Below are positions 57,407 to 60,098 of a stretch of 60,098 bases of DNA, one piece after another. Made by a program: the position numbers and the translations under genes. The stretch comes from Catenulispora pinistramenti (GTDB taxonomy: Bacteria; Actinomycetota; Actinomycetes; Streptomycetales; Catenulisporaceae): NCBI RefSeq assembly GCF_018274385.1, contig NZ_JAAFYZ010000040.1, forward strand, positions 1 through 60,098, read 5' to 3'. The notes under the pieces were generated by a model, which did no database searches, was not told the DNA's origin, and worked only from the letters and a program-made list of their open reading frames with translations. Position 1 is the stretch's first letter. Each line of letters begins with the position of its first letter.

Positions 57407-59965
57407 ATGCTCACCATCGCGCTGCGCAACCTCACCGCCCGTCGCCGCCGGCTGATCGGCACCTTCCTCGCGGTGTTCCTCGGCGTCGCCTTCCTGGCCG
57501 GCACCCTCACGTTGAACGCCACTCTCTCCCGCAACTTCTCGAACCTCTTCGCGTCCGCCGACACCGGCGTCTCGGCCGTCGTCCAGTCGGACACACTGAT
57601 CTCCACCAACGGAGGCGCGGCCTTCGGCGGCCTGCGGGCCCCGGTGTCATCACAGCTCGCTGACACGCTGCGCGGCGTGCCGGGCGTGGCCGACGCTCAG
57701 CCCGAGATCGTCGGCTACGGCCAACTGCTCGGCGCCGACGGCAAGGCGGTCGGCGGAAACGGGCCGCCGCGCACGGCCGGCAACTGGATCCCGTCCGCCG
57801 CCTTGAACCCGTACCACCTGCTCGCCGGGCGCGCGCCGCGCGACGTGCCGGCCGGGCAGCCGGTCGAGGCCGTGATCAACCGGGGCGCGGCGGACTCCGC
57901 ACATCTGAAGATCGGCGACACCACGATCGTGCAGACCCCGCTTCCGGTGCGGATCACGATCGTCGGGATCGCCGGATTCGGGACGCAGAACGGGATCGGT
58001 CAGGTGACGTACGCCGGGTTCACGCAGGCGGTCGCGCAGAAGTACCTCGCGCGGCCCGGGCAGGCCTCGGAGATCCTGATCGCCGCCAAGCCCGGCGTAT
58101 CGCAGGCCACTGTCGTCGCCGCTGTTTCGAAGATGCTCCCGCCGGGGGTCTCGGCGATCAGCGGCGCGGAATACACGAAGGCGACGACTGACGCGATCGG
58201 GTCGGCGTTCCTGACGTTCTTCAAGGGCTTCCTGCTGGTGTTCGCGGCGGTGGCGTTGCTGGTGGCGTCCTTCTCGATCCACAACACCTACACGATCCTC
58301 ATCGCGCAGCGGACCCGGGAGAACGCGCTGTTGCGGGCGTTGGGCGCGTCGCGGGGACAGGTGCTGTGGTCGTCGCTGATCGAAGCGGCGGCGCTGGGGC
58401 TGGCGGCCTCGGCGGCCGGCGTCGTCGGCGGGCTGGGGATCGCGCAGGCGCTGAAGGCGCTGTTCGACGCGGCCGGATTCGCTTTGCCCGCAGGGGGATT
58501 GGCGGTGACGCGGACGACGATCGCGCTGGCGTTGGTGGTCGGCGTCGGGGTGACCGCCTTGGCGGCGCTGTCGCCTGCGGTGCGGGCCTCGCAGGTGCCG
58601 CCGTTGGCGGCGCTGCGGGAGGCGTCGGTGGGGGAGACACGGTCCGGGTTCAGCCGGGTGCGGAGCCCGATCGGCGGGGTGTTGCTGGTCGGCGGCGTGG
58701 CGTCGGCGATCGCCGGCGGGTCGCTCGCGGTGGTCGGCGCCGGGGCCGCGGCCACGACGGTCGGTGTGGTGATGCTCGGGCCGGTCGCGGCGCGTGGAGC
58801 GGTGCGGGTGCTGGGATCGGTGGTCACGGTCGGTGGGCGCCTGGCGGGGACTACTGGTGTCCTGGCGCGCCGTAACGCTGCCCGGGACCCGCGGCGCACG
58901 TCGGCGACGGCCACCGCGCTGATGGTCGGGGTCGCGGTGGTGACGCTGCTGACGGTGTTCGCCACGTCGGTGAAGGCGTCGCTGAAGTCTGATGTGGACC
59001 GGTCGTTCGTCGGGGACCTCGCGGTGTCCGCGCCGGCGTTCGGCGGCGGCGGGCTCAGCCCACAGCTGGCCGCCGATCTGCAGAAGGTGCCCGGTATCGA
59101 GGCCGCGGTGGGGATCGGCCAGGGGACGGCTTCGGTGGCCGGGTCCGCGACGAACGTGACGTTCGCCGACACCGGGAAGCTGAACGAGACGATGTCGCTG
59201 GACGTGCGGGCCGGGTCGGTGGCGGCGTTGGCCGGGGGCCGCGCGCTCGGGGTCTCGGCGTCCGAGGCGAAGAAGCATCCGCTGGGGAGCCCGGTCCCGA
59301 TGGTCTTCCCCGACGGCACGACCAGCACGATCCCGGTGGGCTTCGTCTACGGGCCGCGCGGGTCCCTCGACGGGTACCTGATCGACGCCGCGGCATGGTC
59401 GGCACACGCGAACCAGGTCACTGACAGTTCGGTCATCATGAAGCTGACGCCGGGCACCTCGGTGGCGGCGGCGCGTCCGGCGGTGACGGCAGCGGTGGTG
59501 CCCTACGGGAGCCCGGATGTGCAGGACCGGCAGCAGTACGCGGATTCACAGGCGTCCGGGGTCGATGTGGTGCTCACGATCTCGTACGTGTTGCTGGCAC
59601 TGGCGATCGTGATCGCACTGGCGGGGATCGCGAACACGCTGGCGCTGTCGGTGCACGAGCGGACACGCGAACTCGGCCTGCTGCGCGCGGTGGGACTGAC
59701 GCGGAGGCAGACCAGGGCACTGGTGCGGTGGGAGTCGTTGTTGGTGGCACTGTTCGGGACACTGGGCGGCGTGGCACTCGGCACGTTCCTGGCCTGGGCC
59801 CTGGTGCGCGCTGCCGGCAGCTCGACGGCCATCGGCTTCGCGGTCTCGCCCGGAACGCTGGCGCTGATCCTGGGTGCCGGGGCGCTCGCGGGTGTCGCCG
59901 CCGCGACCCGCCCGGCGAGGCGGGCGGCGCGGTTGGATCTGCTGGGGGCTATCGCGACGGAGTGA
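57407..59965 (+). CDS. FtsX-family ABC transporter permease (large, two FtsX domains)
   Basis: An 852-residue permease beginning LTIALRNLTARRRRLIGTFL. It has an N-terminal helix, a large extracellular domain (about 45-255), a three-helix FtsX domain (about 265-400, with ALLRALGASRGQVLWS), a middle Val/Gly-rich helix pair, a second amphipathic start (LARRNAARDPRRTSATATAL), another extracellular domain and a C-terminal FtsX domain (ELGLLRAVGLTRRQTRALVR). This is the usual actinobacterial partner of a MacB-type ATPase. ATG 57407 has AAGGGGA upstream. Sequence upstream in this frame belongs to the ATPase and MFS genes in other frames. Confidence 0.93.
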   Translation: MLTIALRNLTARRRRLIGTFLAVFLGVAFLAGTLTLNATLSRNFSNLFASADTGVSAVVQSDTLISTNGGAAFGGLRAPVSSQLADTLRGVPGVADAQPEIVGYGQLLGADGKAVGGNGPPRTAGNWIPSAALNPYHLLAGRAPRDVPAGQPVEAVINRGAADSAHLKIGDTTIVQTPLPVRITIVGIAGFGTQNGIGQVTYAGFTQAVAQKYLARPGQASEILIAAKPGVSQATVVAAVSKMLPPGVSAISGAEYTKATTDAIGSAFLTFFKGFLLVFAAVALLVASFSIHNTYTILIAQRTRENALLRALGASRGQVLWSSLIEAAALGLAASAAGVVGGLGIAQALKALFDAAGFALPAGGLAVTRTTIALALVVGVGVTALAALSPAVRASQVPPLAALREASVGETRSGFSRVRSPIGGVLLVGGVASAIAGGSLAVVGAGAAATTVGVVMLGPVAARGAVRVLGSVVTVGGRLAGTTGVLARRNAARDPRRTSATATALMVGVAVVTLLTVFATSVKASLKSDVDRSFVGDLAVSAPAFGGGGLSPQLAADLQKVPGIEAAVGIGQGTASVAGSATNVTFADTGKLNETMSLDVRAGSVAALAGGRALGVSASEAKKHPLGSPVPMVFPDGTTSTIPVGFVYGPRGSLDGYLIDAAAWSAHANQVTDSSVIMKLTPGTSVAAARPAVTAAVVPYGSPDVQDRQQYADSQASGVDVVLTISYVLLALAIVIALAGIANTLALSVHERTRELGLLRAVGLTRRQTRALVRWESLLVALFGTLGGVALGTFLAWALVRAAGSSTAIGFAVSPGTLALILGAGALAGVAAATRPARRAARLDLLGAIATE

Positions 59966-60098
59966 GGCGTGCGGGTCGGGCGCTGAGCGCGGCGGTCTTT
60001 GGCGGTATCGGGGGCATCGGGGGCATCGGGGGCATCGACGGCGCGCGGTGCAGGAAGTCTTGCGGCTGGGGTGGTTCGCGCCTGGGGTGGTTCGGGGT
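59966..60098. other. Window end: tandem short repeats
   Basis: After the permease stop there is a GGCATCGGG 9-mer repeated three times in tandem from about 60011 and a repeated CTGGGGTGGTTCG near 60068-60094. The minus strand has an open frame running off the window edge to a stop near 59964 that reads Pro/Met-rich (SMPPMPPMPPIPP); it could be the C-terminus of a gene beyond the window, but nothing supports this further. Confidence 0.3.

Overview
The window is one contiguous piece of a high-GC Gram-positive chromosome. The gene order at the left end (BldN-type sigma factor, HAD phosphatase, glutaredoxin, rex-hemA-hemC-hemD, hemB) is the developmental/haem block known from Streptomyces coelicolor and related filamentous Actinomycetes. 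ECF and SigE-family sigma factors, GTG starts, a SpoIIE-type regulator, a giant LuxR (LAL) regulator and an SCO6880-type secretion cluster fit the same group. The genus cannot be fixed from sequence alone; a non-Streptomyces filamentous lineage such as Catenulispora is a guess.

Region 1 (1-10.6 kb): a membrane protein resembling the anti-sigma factor RsbN and the sigma factor BldN on the minus strand; a divergent HAD phosphatase/glutaredoxin pair; then rex-hemA-hemC-hemD, with each gene overlapping the next by four bases, behind a Rex-type operator, so haem synthesis is probably tied to NADH/NAD+. A DUF5709-like acidic protein and hemB follow.

Region 2 (11.1-23.3 kb): two complete tandem peptide-type ABC importers, each with a lipoprotein, two permeases and a fused double ATPase, separated by a canonical intrinsic terminator.

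Region 3 (23.5-26.5 kb): a membrane protein, then about 1.8 kb without a convincing gene, filled by a nested imperfect palindrome with arms of roughly 560 and 820 bp and two internal 175-nt hairpins. A frameshifted GrpB-like gene follows.

Region 4 (26.5-35 kb, minus): a LivKHMGF-type importer with fused permease, two proteins with long Gly/Thr/Ser linkers, and a SigE-family sigma factor.

Region 5 (35.3-46.7 kb): an XRE regulator, a SpoIIE-like protein missing metal-binding aspartates, a membrane-anchored NACHT NTPase, a LuxR-family ATPase regulator, a small protein, an aldo/keto reductase, a Cys-rich small protein and an arginase-family enzyme.

Region 6 (46.9-54.4 kb): a type IV secretion-like cluster (VirB4 ATPase, SCO6880-like partner, VirB6-, VirB8- and VirB2-like membrane proteins, divergent VirB1-like hydrolase) without relaxase, coupling protein or integrase.

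Region 7 (54.5-60.1 kb): an NTF2-fold protein diverging from an MFS exporter across a perfect palindrome, then a MacB/FtsX-type ABC pair. No tRNA, rRNA, CRISPR or intact insertion sequence was recognised. The strongest leads are the nested palindrome, the orphan secretion cluster, the NACHT protein and the SpoIIE-like probable pseudo-phosphatase.
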